Positions 11,101 through 22,364 of a DNA stretch of 64,000 nt are shown in pieces (the stretch's first letter is position 1; every line of letters starts with the position of its first letter). This DNA is from Klebsormidium nitens (lineage: Eukaryota > Streptophyta > Klebsormidiophyceae > Klebsormidiales > Klebsormidiaceae), in contig DF236965.1 of assembly GCA_000708835.1 (NCBI GenBank), positions 314,700 to 378,699 on the forward strand, written 5' to 3'. The notes below the pieces were generated by a model, which was not told where the DNA came from, searched no databases, and worked only from the letters and a program-made list of their open reading frames with translations. The translations under genes were made by a program, and so were the position numbers.

Positions 11101-14100
11101 GAATCTATATGAGGGACGAACGGGAAGAGCGGGCTTGAGCAGCGACGCATAGGGTCAGTAAGTTTGTTGAAGCCATTTTTATGATTTAACCTCTCCGAAG
11201 CAGCTAGAACACTAGGAACACGAACATCTTCTTACGTCCAACCGGAAGAATCAGCATAACGTTTTTGCTGGACCATCGCTTGTCCAGATTGTACAGCACG
11301 GAATTTTGACGCCGGACCATTGAAATCCCAACATCGCAAGCTCCCGACACCTTCACGCTCCGAAGTCCAGCCGAGCAAGAGACCCGGGGTAGTGTCTTTG
11401 AAATAGGAATCCTTGATTGAAACGCATCCTTAAAACGACTCCTCAACCGGACCCTTAACCCACCTCGAGGTTCTCCGTCGTCCACTCCTCCAGAAACTCC
11501 AGGATCGGCCCCGCGGGCGATCCGACCGAGATGTACGCCATGAGTGCCAAATTTTTCACCAGCCCGCACGCCTGGCCCTCCGGCGTTTCCGCAGGGCAGA
11601 TCATGCCCCAGTGGGAGTTGTGCAGCTGACGTGGCTTCGCCAGCTTGCCCTCCCGTCCGATGGGGGAGTTGAGGCGCCGCAGGTGGGACAGCGTCGATGC
11701 GTACGTCAGCCGGTTGAGCACCTGCCAGAAGAAAGGAACGCGGTCGGATTGTTAAAATCATCACTTCTTGACGCTTCGTTTTACTGGCCCGGAGGGAGTC
11801 GCGAACAGGGAGGGAGTCATCGTTTCAGCCAATTGCAACCAGTCTTACCACCCCATGCTTTCAACCCGTTAGCTGCGTGTCATGTTTTTCATGCCGGATT
11901 GACCGTCGATGAGAGGTGGCTCACTGGGAGCACTTTTCTCTCCAAGCGTTGAAAAGACTCTCTAGGTACAACCAAGCGAAGATGCATCGAGAACCACAAT
12001 AAAACCTCCTTCAACACCTTGTTCACAGCACCTTCAGAAGACTCTCCAACAGTACGTGAGCAGAACGGACTAGAGAAGGAAGGCGACAGTACCTGCGACA
12101 CGCCCGCCCTAGTTCCCATCTTCCCTTGCTCCCCCCAGTTCCCAGTCGCCAGCGAGTACTTGAGCCCGGACGTGATCGTCTTGGCCTTGACCGCAAACGT
12201 GATGTTCATCTCCTTGCCGTTGTCCACCGCCTTCTGGAGGTGGTTCTTCACGTCCTTGGCCATCTTGCGGAACAGCTGCAAAACCATGAAAATAAGTAGC
12301 AGGTAAGCGGTGAAAAAACGTCATCGTTCGTCGCAATCGCAGCAGAATAAGCAATTGCTTCGCGGTATACTTTCACCCTTGACAACGCACAGAGCTTGCT
12401 CAACGCCAGGCTAGAGGGCGGGAAGAAATTGCTCCCAAACTCATGACACCCCTGCACAAATCTGAGGCCCCTTGGAAACAGGACTTGTCCTTGACTGAAG
12501 CCCCGAACGATGTGCCGCTTACGAGATTCCGTCCAACCTCACGAGCAAGAGCCATTGGCTCCGCAAACGTAATGCACCCTGCAAAGCAATCAATTCAACG
12601 ACTTCCATGCGGGCCCCGCATTGCCAAATTCCCTGCCAAACGGCTTCTTCCCACCATCTTCCAAAGCGAAGTCCTCGAACCCTACAGAGGGGGGGGCAAT
12701 CAACACCCCACACTCACCAGCCTGAAGAGCCCCCCCATGAGCGGCCCCGCCAGATCCAGCCGCTTGTTCCCGTAGTGATCTCGGTCGTCCTCCGCGCGCC
12801 GCCCGAGCGCGCACAGCAACAACCGGTGGATGACATATCCGAAGAAGTAGGCCTTTTTCGTCTCGCAAAACTCCTCGGTGCCCACGTGGGGGAGGAACTC
12901 CTTCTGCAGGATCTCGCGCGCATACTTGATGCGCTTCTCGCGCGTGACGCCCACCGAGTTGCCACGCTTGCCAATGTAGTCAAGCGCCATCTGAGGATAA
13001 ACAGATGTTGAAAGAGAATTAGCGGCTCGCAACTGGGCAAAAATGGTGTGCCGGCAGCCTTGCTCTCGACAACTGGAGGGTGAAATTACATGCAGGATAC
13101 TCTTAAGTCTCACAGAACCATCTTTTAAGGTGGCAATACTAATCGGCTTCTCAGGGCTACGGTGCAAGTCGCCTTGATTCATGGAACATCAAGAAGGTGA
13201 ACAAAATGTCCGAGCTTTCAAGAGCTCGACCAAAACTTGCGCAGTTCCCTATGACCCGCTTTTTACCTGCATTTTCGTCGTGCTTTCAATCATGGCATAC
13301 TCACTGAGCAAACAAGCGCCCTCACAAGAAGCTTCAGCAAGTTAAGAAGATCATAAGGAAAAGTCTGTGCTCACATCCTGGTCATTGATGGCGGCGGCCT
13401 CTTCGAGCGACGGCCGCAGGAGCTCCATCATGGCGGGGTCGTTAAAGTCGTAGCAGATGTGCTCCAAAATGTCCTTGTCCGCAGTGAAGCCCAGCGCGCG
13501 GAACACCAGGATGATCGGGACGTCGCTCCTGTGAAGTAAGCTCAAACGTTTAGTTTTGGAGAGCTTGCGGGATCGTTGGACGAGCCCACGTCCACGAGCA
13601 ATTGGGGCGTAGAAGGACCTAGGCAGTGAAGCATTGATTAGATTCAAAGCACAGGTAAGACTTGCATGTGACCCCACCACAGCAGACAGCGTGAAGAGAA
13701 GGCTCCAATGGCCAGAACGTAGCCCGAGAAGGCATCACAGCACGCAGCCAGACAATGGATAAAGCAGCCGACGTGGCGACGGCCGTGAAGGCAAAACGGG
13801 CTCCACGATATCCAGATCCGTTCCGTCTCGCTTTTTCTGCCGTGTCTTGAAACTCTTTCGTTCCTATACATGCAGATCACCAGCCAGTCAACCAACCAAG
13901 CAAGCAGAAACGATGCTGAAAAGTGAGTCTCGACCAAGCAAAGCACCTGATATACGGCACCGTACACCGGATGTACTGCCCGGTGCCCCCCTTGGCCCCC
14001 GCCCTCGACAGCATCCGCACGAACAGCGAGCTTATTGGCCGGTTGCTCGTCTCCGCCTGAGACCGGAGCTCTGCCACATACGAGTACTTGTTCGGCTGCC

Positions 14101-16512
14101 GCTTCTTGAACACGTACACATGGTTGCTGCTCATCTTCTCCTGCGCGATGAGGACTTTCTCGCTGCCATTGATGATGAAGTAGCCGCCCTGGTCGTACGG
14201 GCACTCGCCGAGCTCGGTCAGCTCCTTGTCCGAGAGCTGGTAGAGCGTGCAGTAGCTGGAGCGCAGCATGATCGGAACCTGGGCAAGGACGAAACGGGTT
14301 AAGAATTACAGAACGGGTTAACAAGTCTAACTGGAGAACTTGGTGAGCTCCTTGTCGGAGAGTTGGTACAGCGTGTTAGTAGCTGGAGCGCAGCATGATC
14401 GAAACCTGGGCAGGGGGGAAAATGGGTTCAGAATTACAGAAAGGGTACCGAAGAAGAATTTCCGAGCAAGTATTACCGAGTCGTCTGAAGAGCTCGGTGA
14501 GCTCCTTGTCAGAGAGACGATAAACGGGCAGAACCCAAAGCGCAGCATGATCAAGAACTGGGCCGGGACATAACGGGTTAAGATTAACAAGGTAGAGTTA
14601 ACGAGCCTGCAGGAGCAGGGGCTTCAGAGTTGTTGATTGAGTCAGACTAGTCTTCTAGATTGTGCAACACGACTTTGCCTTGGCATTTCAAAGGCAGGAA
14701 AGGTCAAGTTGTCTTCAGAGATGCGACATTGATCCAAGCAACGTCCAGCAAAACGAACCCACCAACACCGAGTGAGTCAGGCAAACGAACTGAAAATGGC
14801 GGTGAGTACGCCATCTCCCACAGACCTAACGCGGTTATGCTTCTTCACAAAAGCTCGGCTCTGACCTCCTGCCCTTCCCCACCTTGGAAGCAGAGTGTGC
14901 CAAACTAAGAGCCGCGTCAAAAGCAAAACAGATGCCCCACACTACGGCTCCTTGTTGATGTTACTTGAGTGTCACTTTTGAGGAAGCGCACCTTCCCAAT
15001 ATGCGTCTTTGGATACTCCTGCGTCTCGATCTGCTCCTCCCCATCGGGGCCCAAGCTGATGGTGGTCCTGGTTATGTCTATGTACAGTGCCGCCGAGTAG
15101 GTCAGGTTGCGCAAACGCGCGTCCTTGGGGAAGAGGGTCAAAGTCTCGCCATCGGGTTCGGTCATGGAGGGTTTGCTCAGGTAGATCTGCCCAAACTTGA
15201 TTTTGTGCAGGACCTGCACAAGGAGAGCGGAACGGCTAACAGACACAACAATCAGAAGCAGACTTTGATTGCGTACTTTGATGGAGTAGTCAGACTTCCC
15301 CCAGCAGACCTGGCCAAAGTTGATTGTTTGTAAGGACCTGAAGAACGTAAGCCAAGGAGGATAATCGGCGGTTGGCGGCTGGTTGGTCAATCAATCGAAT
15401 GAAGGCAGCCTCCGGCAATTGGTGGGAGAAGCAAAGTCTGACCGTGGTGACAGAGATATGAGACAAAAGCGGAGAAGCGCGCCTATCAAGGTTCGGTTCA
15501 GATACACCCACTCCAGACACGATATTCTGGAAGGCGTGCAGTAGCCATTCAGCAGACTAGAAAATCGAGGCTGAATATGGGAATGAGAGAGTGGAAGCAG
15601 TGGAGAAGAACGTGGTGAGGGTTCGCTGGAGGGGAAGCTTTGCATATGATTCACTATGCAGGCTCTTGTAGAATGGGGGTTGAGACTGCTTAGATCTTGA
15701 GCAATCTCTTGGTGAGATGAATTTTCCATACAAAAAAACCGTCTCAACACATACGCCTTGCACTTGACACTTCATCAGCAACAACCACTGGCTGGGGTCA
15801 GCAAGCTGGCACTGAAGTTGTGGCTTTAACGCAACTCTTCTTACATAATGACAACAAGGACATTCAGCCTAGATAGCGCGCGCAACAAATGTTTCTGTAC
15901 ATAGCACACTCGTCACAAACGGCCAGGACGGATGATGCGGTTCTTTTAAAAGTACAGCATTTGTTTTCCCCCCAACCATACCATGCCTCCCAGAGCATGC
16001 TCAAGCAACCTTTTGCAATCATGCACCCTATTCCACGAGGGCACTCAGAGAACTTGTTCAATAGAACAAATCAGCGATGAAAGCACCAACGACAGACTTC
16101 CCATGCTTTCGACCTCCGTCAGAATGATAGAAGAGATTGTACTTCAAAGGTGGCATGGTATGGCACTTTCTACTCCAAAAACCCATGACCCATGCGCCAC
16201 GAAAATTTCCCAAAAGTCAAGTGTAAACTGCCCGTAAACTCCAAGGTCCCTCAGAAGGCCCCAAATGCTTGCCTGCGGGGTTTCCAGCTGCTGATTGGGG
16301 TTGTGCTGTGCCTCAGGCCGAATCTCAATTTCCGGAGACTCGTCCACGATTTCTTGCATGGTCGACTGAACGAACTCATCAAAAGAGTCCAATTGCTGCC
16401 GGACAAGACCCTTCTCCTCAAAGTAGGCGCTGATAACGGCCCACGCATCTTCCTGCGTGATCTCGTCTTCCTCCTCCTCAAGAGGGATGTCCTCTGCGTC
16501 GCCCCCGTACAT
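5110..16512 (-). CDS. RPB2: DNA-directed RNA polymerase II second-largest subunit (RPB2/NRPB2)
   Basis: Complete 16-exon gene, 3579 coding nt (1192 aa), close to the plant RPB2 length. Exons in transcript order: 16512-16273, 15213-14992, 14278-13947, 13528-13375, 12990-12718, 12275-12093, 11721-11464, 11087-10794, 10220-9703, 8941-8812, 8286-8143, 7798-7664, 6896-6732, 6367-6185, 5853-5614, 5217-5110 (TGA). All junctions keep frame. Recognisable blocks: protrusion start [40 protein letters not shown], hybrid-binding [37 protein letters not shown], and the C-terminal zinc ribbon with CxxC (CQRC) and CxxC (CRGC). It forms the Pol II active-centre cleft with RPB1. The C-terminus ends in a basic KKKSKK tail. 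Intron 1 uses a GC donor. Introns 1, 2, 9 and 12 contain decaying copies of neighbouring exon edges. The ATG at 16510-16512 begins the conserved N-terminus. Confidence 0.97.
6840..7215 (-). repeat. Tandem copies of the exon 13 5' edge in RPB2 intron 12
   Basis: The start of exon 13 (edge at 6896, plus-strand CATGTCCTCCTGCACAG) recurs with its flanking intron at an edge near 7073 and, more degenerate, near 7203. Spacings are about 177 and 130 bp. The first copy keeps a long stretch of exon-like sequence (GATGACGTCAGGGGTGATGC); the second keeps only GGCATGAACGG and CTCCTCCTG. The full gene model needs only the 6896 edge. Confidence 0.85.
6950..7009. repeat. 20-bp tandem repeat, three units, in RPB2 intron 12
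   Basis: Three consecutive 20-bp units beginning ACTTAACAGCGGGGTTA, differing only in the last few bases. It lies between exon 13 and its first tandem copy, so it is a smaller repeat nested in the larger duplication. Confidence 0.9.
9379..9765 (-). repeat. Tandem triplication of the exon 9 3' edge across its donor site, RPB2 intron 9
   Basis: The end of exon 9 (encoding [19 protein letters not shown] then AG|GTGCC) is followed by two further copies of the same edge plus intron. Donor-equivalent positions are 9703 (used), 9544 and 9382, a period of about 160 bp. The middle copy still encodes the same 19 residues in frame and keeps AG|GTGCG; the distal copy is clearly degenerate. The intron part (CATCTTAAGCCGAAAAC versus CATCTCAAGCCGAATAC) is duplicated too. 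Confidence 0.9.
14213..14600 (-). repeat. Tandem copies of the exon 3 5' edge across its acceptor site, RPB2 intron 2
   Basis: Exon 3 starts at 14278. The block encoding about 25 residues plus the CAG acceptor is repeated with acceptor-equivalent bases at 14405 and 14557 (spacings 127 and 152 bp). Both copies keep a CAG at the acceptor position. The first copy acquires an in-frame TAA within about ten codons, and the second is more diverged, so neither can replace exon 3. Flanking intron sequence (AACGGGTTAAGAATTAC) is part of each unit. Confidence 0.9.
15214..16272 (-). other. GC-AG intron (RPB2 intron 1)
   Basis: Exon 1 ends ...CCGCAG and the intron begins GCAAGC; the acceptor is TGTGCAG at 15214. 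The join gives an in-phase [13 protein letters not shown] that aligns with other RPB2 proteins. No GT donor close by restores the conserved frame. CAG|GCAAG is the known strong consensus of the minor GC-AG class spliced by the major spliceosome. Confidence 0.8.
15280..15345 (-). repeat. Degenerate copy of the exon 2 5' edge in RPB2 intron 1
   Basis: About 65 bp resembling the start of exon 2 (acceptor-equivalent base 15337 versus the real 15213, spacing 124 bp). The CAG|GTCCT acceptor is preserved. Small indels break the frame after a few codons, and a [11 protein letters not shown]-like sequence is recognisable only by frame switching. Fits an older event of the same kind as in introns 2, 9 and 12. 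Confidence 0.65.
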
Positions 16513-17763
16513 CTTTCTACTCTGTTTGTGTCTCAAGAGAATTTCCTGAAGAAAGTGGCGATCAGCTACAGCGCGCCTCTGTGCAGAACTTTAGAGCAGT
16601 CAAATCACAACCCCAAGGTTCTTGTGATTCTAGGACGAACACTTCATTCTGCGCCCTTCTATGGTACAAATGAGCACGCCGCACGGTTGTGGCTCAAGGG
16701 ACTTTCGACAAGCTTACGAGCTGCAGCAATTGGAAGTACTATTTTGAACCACCTTTTTCTAGAAGCAACTTCTGTACAAACTTCCGCCGCTAGGGAACTG
16801 AAGAATGCCGTGCAAAACCCGCCGCCGCTTCGCCACCACTGACCAATCTTGCTTCCTTCTTAAGTTCCTTTTCTACGCCAAAGCAAACAACGGCGCCGCC
16901 GCCGCACAGGACGACTTGTAGCAGAATGATGCCGCCACTATGCCGCCACTATGCCGCCACCAAGCGCCAAGCTTCTTCTGTGGCGCAGGGAGGATTGTCT
17001 GCTCTGCGAGGTTGGCCCCACCTTTTAGTTTTACCCGAGCAATCGTTGCACACAAAACACGCAGCGGGATTTTTAGCCACTTCTTGAAGCCCGGTGGAAA
17101 ACTGAGTATGAAAGTTGTCGAGGGGCTTAGGCGGCTAACGACTACGGTTATCACTCAACTTAGGAAAGAGGTAAATTGCAGATTACTGTTTTCTTTTTAA
17201 CCCTTCGTTTTGACTTTCGACGCCGGAAAACATCGGTAGGGCCCGGGGGGCGCTTGCGAAAGAATTATATACAAAAGGGCAATTTCTGAACGAGGCGAGG
17301 CTGGACTTGGACTCGGAGGCTGGCAAATGCTGCAATTTCGAAGGAAGGAGAAGAGAAAAGAAAGGGGAAGCCCAGCTAGGATTCGGAAGGGCACAGGTCC
17401 TGCATTCGAAAGAGAAGGCAGTGCTCCGAGTTTGCTTCTGCCATCTGCAATTTCCATTTCAAGAACTACTGCTTTCAGGTTGTTCAGGACATATGCACAA
17501 AAAAGCATTGAAGAGCCTCTGTATATTTGACAACGGGCAGAATTAACAATTTTAGTTGCAAGCAACAGGCTTGCGAAGCTTACTGAGCAATCAATTGAAT
17601 TGTGGATCAGGTCAAACGGCTGCACCCTTGCACCGGTTTCGAGTCTGTATCTTTTGCCTCTTCCGTGACGACACTGCACACCTATCTCAGTCTGTCCTGC
17701 AAATTCAGAGCCTAGCTTCGGCAGAGGTCAGCCATTGATTGAGAGTAAGAGCGTGTCAACAAA
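16513..17763. promoter_or_regulatory. Divergent upstream region shared by RPB2 (-) and VPS2 (+)
   Basis: About 1.25 kb between two start codons facing apart. No convincing ORF or RNA gene. It must contain both promoters and 5' UTRs, but I see no unambiguous TATA box or initiator. A short imperfect triplet, TGCCGCCACTA, is repeated near 16930-16960. Confidence 0.5.
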
Positions 17764-20700
17764 ATGAGTTGGATATTTGGGAAGAAGAAGACTCCTCAGG
17801 AGCTCCTGAGGGAGAATAAGCGCATGCTCGACCGGTCCATTCGGGAGTTGGACAGGGAGAGGGCAAGTCTTCAAACGCAGGAAAAGAAGTTGATAGCAGA
17901 GATCAAGAAGACAGCAAAGCAGAATCAGATGGTAAGTTTGGTTTCACCAATGGATTGTCCGGAGTTATATCTTCTTCAACAGAGCGTTTGTCAATTTGCC
18001 AAATTGGGAGCACTCCTCGACGGCAGCTGGATATGATTCTTCTGTCAAAGTCACGCATCATTGAATAAACCCCTGAAAAAGTTTTTCAGCCTTGTTGCCT
18101 CAAAAGGCTTGTTGGAGTCCAGTTTTCTACACCTGTCACTCTTGGAGCCGCAAATGAGTAACCGTTAAGAGCCAGGCTTGTATGTGAACCTTGTTTGAGT
18201 ATGATGCATGCACTGGTTGCTTTGAAGGCTGTAAAGATTTGATCCACTGGAAAGAGGCAGATATGCCTTATAGACATTGGCAATTCAGACACTGCCCTTG
18301 GTGCGATTCTGCTTTGTTGACCCGAAAGGAATACCGGAATGTGCCAAGATCAGAGAAGCACTCTGTGATCGCGAATCTGCTTTCTTCAAACAAGTGTTGC
18401 AAAACATTTTGTAGATGCTGCAACGGCTCAAAAACCCTAACCTTGGTCAGCACTTTGTCCCTTTCATTGGTCTTGGTTCTAAACACGTATTGTTCAGCTC
18501 CCTACTTAGCTTGCTTCAGTTTCTTTACAAGTCACTGTCAGAGCAGATTGAGTCTTACTTCATGTGCCTATCGTCCTGACGTCCGTAAATCACAAGGTTT
18601 TCAGGATGTGATAGCTCACAGAAGAACTTGCAAATCACCAAAAGAAACAGTGAACAGTGACAGAGGGAGTGGCAGCTGGCCGCAAAGCTACGGCACCGTC
18701 CGAGGCTAATCTTGTTGTTCCATCAGCCCCGTAGAGAAACCTTTTCTGGGCCATGTTTTGAGTCAACTTACATGAACACCGTCGAGAGTCTGTCCTTGGC
18801 ATTTGATACAAGTGCAATGCTCCATATCAGCTGATCAACTTCCAACTTGAGAGTCTGTCCTTGGCATTTCATACAAGTGCAATGCTCCATATTAGTTGAC
18901 TAACTTCCAACCTTCTTTCGGTGGGCCCCAAAACCAGGCAGTCTTACATCGTTTCATATTCACAAACTCTCTTAAGGCTGCACGATGGATGACGAACTTT
19001 GCACTGATTCTAGCTCGCAAGCGGGCTCACTTCAGACGTTGCCAACCTTTGCAGGGGGCAGTGAGGGTTATGGCGAAGGACCTCATAAGGACGCGGCACC
19101 AAATCACCAAGTTCTACGGGCTGAAGTCGCAATTGCAGGGCATCTCTCTGAGGATACAAGTAAGGAACACTTCTGCGCCCTCAGCCTTTGCCGCTGCTCC
19201 TTGGTGATGCCTCTCTCTCGAAAAGACTTGAAAGATGCGGAATTGCGCGAATCGTACCAACAGATGTATGGAATGTGATTCAGCCAGCATTGGCAGCTGA
19301 AGGCTTGTGTCCTGGCCACACTTTGCCTGTGCTTCAGAGTTCGCTGGTCTGGTTTTTAGCGTTGACGAATGTCCTTGAGTGTGAAATTTCTCTAGCTTTG
19401 TACTAAAAGTGTTTTTCCTTCTCTGCAGACACTGAAGTCAACACAGGCCATGGCAGACGCAATGAAGGGTGTCACGAAGGTGAGGCGTAAAGTCTGCCAT
19501 GTCTTTTGTGCTTATCCTTGATCTAGCAGGACACATACATAGCTATCAGTGTTGGATTTAAGGAACCTTTGATATATATGTGAAGCCGTTTTGCACCTAG
19601 GAAGCTGAAATTACTAACTTCCTGGAGACTTATTGCACTAGAACCAGTATGTAGAAGGTGACGGCAGGACAGAGGAGCGTTTCTTCTTTTCTGCCCTCGA
19701 GAGTATTGTGGGTTGAATTCACAAAACGAAGGCAAAGCAACGTGCAATTGCTGTTTATGACATCATATGCTTTGCCGTTGTTATCTGTAGCACATTGCGT
19801 ATCTCGCAAATGCATGATAGCAGACACCCGATGAAACGTGCAAAAAGTTTTTCGAGGCGCTTTGATACAACTGCGGACTTCTTCTGGTATGCAGGCCATG
19901 GCGCAAATGAACAAGCAGCTGAATTTGCCCGCCCTTCAGAATATCATGAGGGAGTTTGAGAAGCAGAACGAGAGGATGGAAATGACAACCGAGGTGAGCG
20001 CTTCCGCAATTCTCTGTGTCTTGCCCGCAGGTTAGGAAGCACCTTAAGTACCCTTAAGCAACGAATTGCGCACGTTTAACCTTGTCGTCCATCGGACACG
20101 AATTGTGTGGCAGTAAGAAACTCTTCCCTGTTTTGCTGCATGCTGGTGACGAAGGGCTCGTTGATTGAACAAGCTTCCGTTGATACAAACCGACTGAAGT
20201 TTTCCTAGTTTTAGTTTTATATCAGGAGCTTAGAACGCATGTAGCATCGGCTTAAGGCACTGCGTGTTTCACAAGAGCGCCAAACCGGGTCCCATGTGTG
20301 GGGAATAGCAAGCTCCGTTAAGCTTGTCGGCTGGTTTCCAGAAGTTCGTGGTTCCCTCCACATCTTACGTGCGGCACCTCGGCTATGGGCTTCAGATCAT
20401 GCTTAAGCAGTCGCAGTCTGTGCCTGCCTGAAGGTTTGAATCCAAGATGCTCCCGAAGATTCATACCCGGACGTGCCACACCGTCCTCCGTCTTGCACTG
20501 TCCATCGTTCGGGCTAGCCAAACAGCGACGGATGTCGCAAGTTGGAGCCTAATTCCTTCCTTCTTTTTGCAGGTGATGGGTGACGCCATGGATGACGTCT
20601 TGGAGGGCGAGGACGAGGAGGAGGAGACGGAGGAGCTCGTCAGCCAGGTGCTCGACGAGATTGGCGTCGACCTGGACTCGCAGGTCAGTTACCAGTTTGA

Positions 20701-22364
20701 TACCTGTCGCTTTATCGTTTGTCTGGCGTTTGGCTTCTGTAATGTTCTATCATCATTTCTCAGGGTTCATTATTCGGGAGTTATGGCAATCTTTGCGATT
20801 GGTGATGTTTCAATTGTGGAAGGCTGGACGAGTTTGGCGTGGCCCTCTACTCGCAGGTCAGATTCCAGTCCGGTGCCTTCCGCTTCGTCCTTCATTTGCG
20901 CTCCGTCTTTTGGTACCTTCCTGAGGTTTACCGTTTTGGAGTTCGTTACTTCGTCAATTTTCTCGCGTCTTGATTGCTTCGTTAGCAAATTCTGCGATCC
21001 ATGACAAAGACGTCGTCTAACGACCTCTGCGGGTTGGGACAAGGTGGAATTGAAAAGCTTGGACGATTTTTGCGCAAGTTTTGACTGGCAGGTCGGTTTT
21101 CGTCTCACAACGTTCGTTTTAATCTCCTGTTTTTGTCCTCTCCTTTCGGCTCGATCTCCTCGCGTAAAAGAAGCGGAGCGCTCTGTTTGCGGACAGTCGT
21201 CTTCCTCCTTACAAGCTGAATTGGTGGAGGATCTGCGTTTGTTTCGTCTAATGACAACGTTCATAGATGAAGCTGGTGCTTTGTTCCTTGCGAGAACGAA
21301 CCTGGCGGCTTGAGTGCAAGACTCCACTGCCGTTTACGGGCTTAATTTTGTCTGAAAGAAGGACGGTGCAGTTTGGTGCCCTCTGTTGGGACCACGAGTC
21401 GCTTCAGCCTCGATGCCGTTCCAAATGATAGCCCACGAAAGCACACCGCAAGAGCTCTGCACAGCACTGACGTCAGCCTTCTCTTTGCAGCTCGTGAGTG
21501 CTCCCGCCAACGCCGCAAAGGTGCAACAACCCGCTGCCGCGACGAAGCAGGCGCAACAAGCGGCGGCGGAAACGGCGGGCGGGGCGGATCCGGGAATCGA
21601 TGACGACTTGCAGGTCAGCTTTCATTCTGTTATTACCGATGCTTTTTCTGGTTAGATAACAGAGATTGTGCTCAAGCTCCCAAGCTCTCTCAAGTGACCA
21701 GGTTCATACCGTACGTAAGCGCAGGAGTGCGTCTTTGATGCATCTCATGGTCGAAAGCGTGTCTTCAATTGGAGTGCTCTTTTGTTTCTTTCTTCAACAA
21801 TACTTTCTGTTATCTTCTGAGGCTGCGCCTTGTGCTTTCGCAAGAAGAAGCGATAGGACATGGCCTTTTGCACCAGACATGTAAATCTGGCTTCTATGCT
21901 TGTCAGCGTCTGTGCTAGGGAGTCCCAGGTGTTCTTGGTCAGAGGCGACTGGCACCATGCTTTCACAGGTTATTAAACAGCGCAATCTGCCTTTTCCGGG
22001 AGGTCATTCTGCCTTTTCCGGGAGTGCTGCTCTCAGAAACTCACCTCACAGATTCCGTCAAAGATTCGAGTACCTTCTTCTGATCCCGGGTCCTGTGAGG
22101 TGTTCGATAGTCTCTCCGTCCCAGGTCTCTTGCCCCTCTCAGATAAAGGCAAGAGCCATTTTGTCAGCCGCTCGCCTGAAAATCTGGTAATAAACAAGTG
22201 TGTCTACTGGCTCTAGCTTTGAGATGCCAATTCCCGCTTCTCTCGTTTGGGGGGAAGAGGGGTGGCTAACATTGCAACATTTAGAGCCGCCCCTTGACGA
22301 TCTGTAGAAAGCTCATTTTTGTCTTTGCGTGCAGGCCCGATTAGATAACCTGAGGCGGATGTAA
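17764..22364 (+). CDS. VPS2: ESCRT-III subunit VPS2 / CHMP2
   Basis: Complete 7-exon gene, 687 coding nt, 228 aa. Exons: 17764-17931, 19055-19159, 19429-19479, 19895-19993, 20573-20683, 21491-21613, 22335-22364 (TAA). Starts MSWIFGKKKTPQELLRENKR, the typical VPS2/CHMP2A N-terminus with basic helix 1. Helix 2 follows (VMAKDLIRTRHQITKFYGLK), then the acidic hinge EGEDEEEETEELVSQVL, an Ala/Gln-rich linker, and a last exon encoding ARLDNLRRM, a MIT-interacting motif that recruits VPS4/SKD1. The family polymerises on membranes with VPS24 in multivesicular-body sorting and cytokinesis. All splice sites are GT-AG and phase 0. The very small last exon lies 721 bp from exon 6. Intron 5 carries copies of the exon 5 donor edge. 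Confidence 0.97.
20650..21115 (+). repeat. Tandem copies of the exon 5 3' edge across its donor, VPS2 intron 5
   Basis: Exon 5 ends at 20683 with GACTCGCAG|GTCAG. Degenerate copies of exon end plus intron start occur with CAG|GTC at 20856 and 21091 (spacings 173 and 235 bp). The first reads GACGAGTTTGGCG...CTACTCGCAG|GTCAGATTCCAG; the second TTTTGACTGGCAG|GTCGG. Following intron sequence (GCGTTTGGCTTC / CGCTCCGTCTTTTGG) also resembles between units. The ESCRT-III frame needs only the first donor. Confidence 0.75.
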
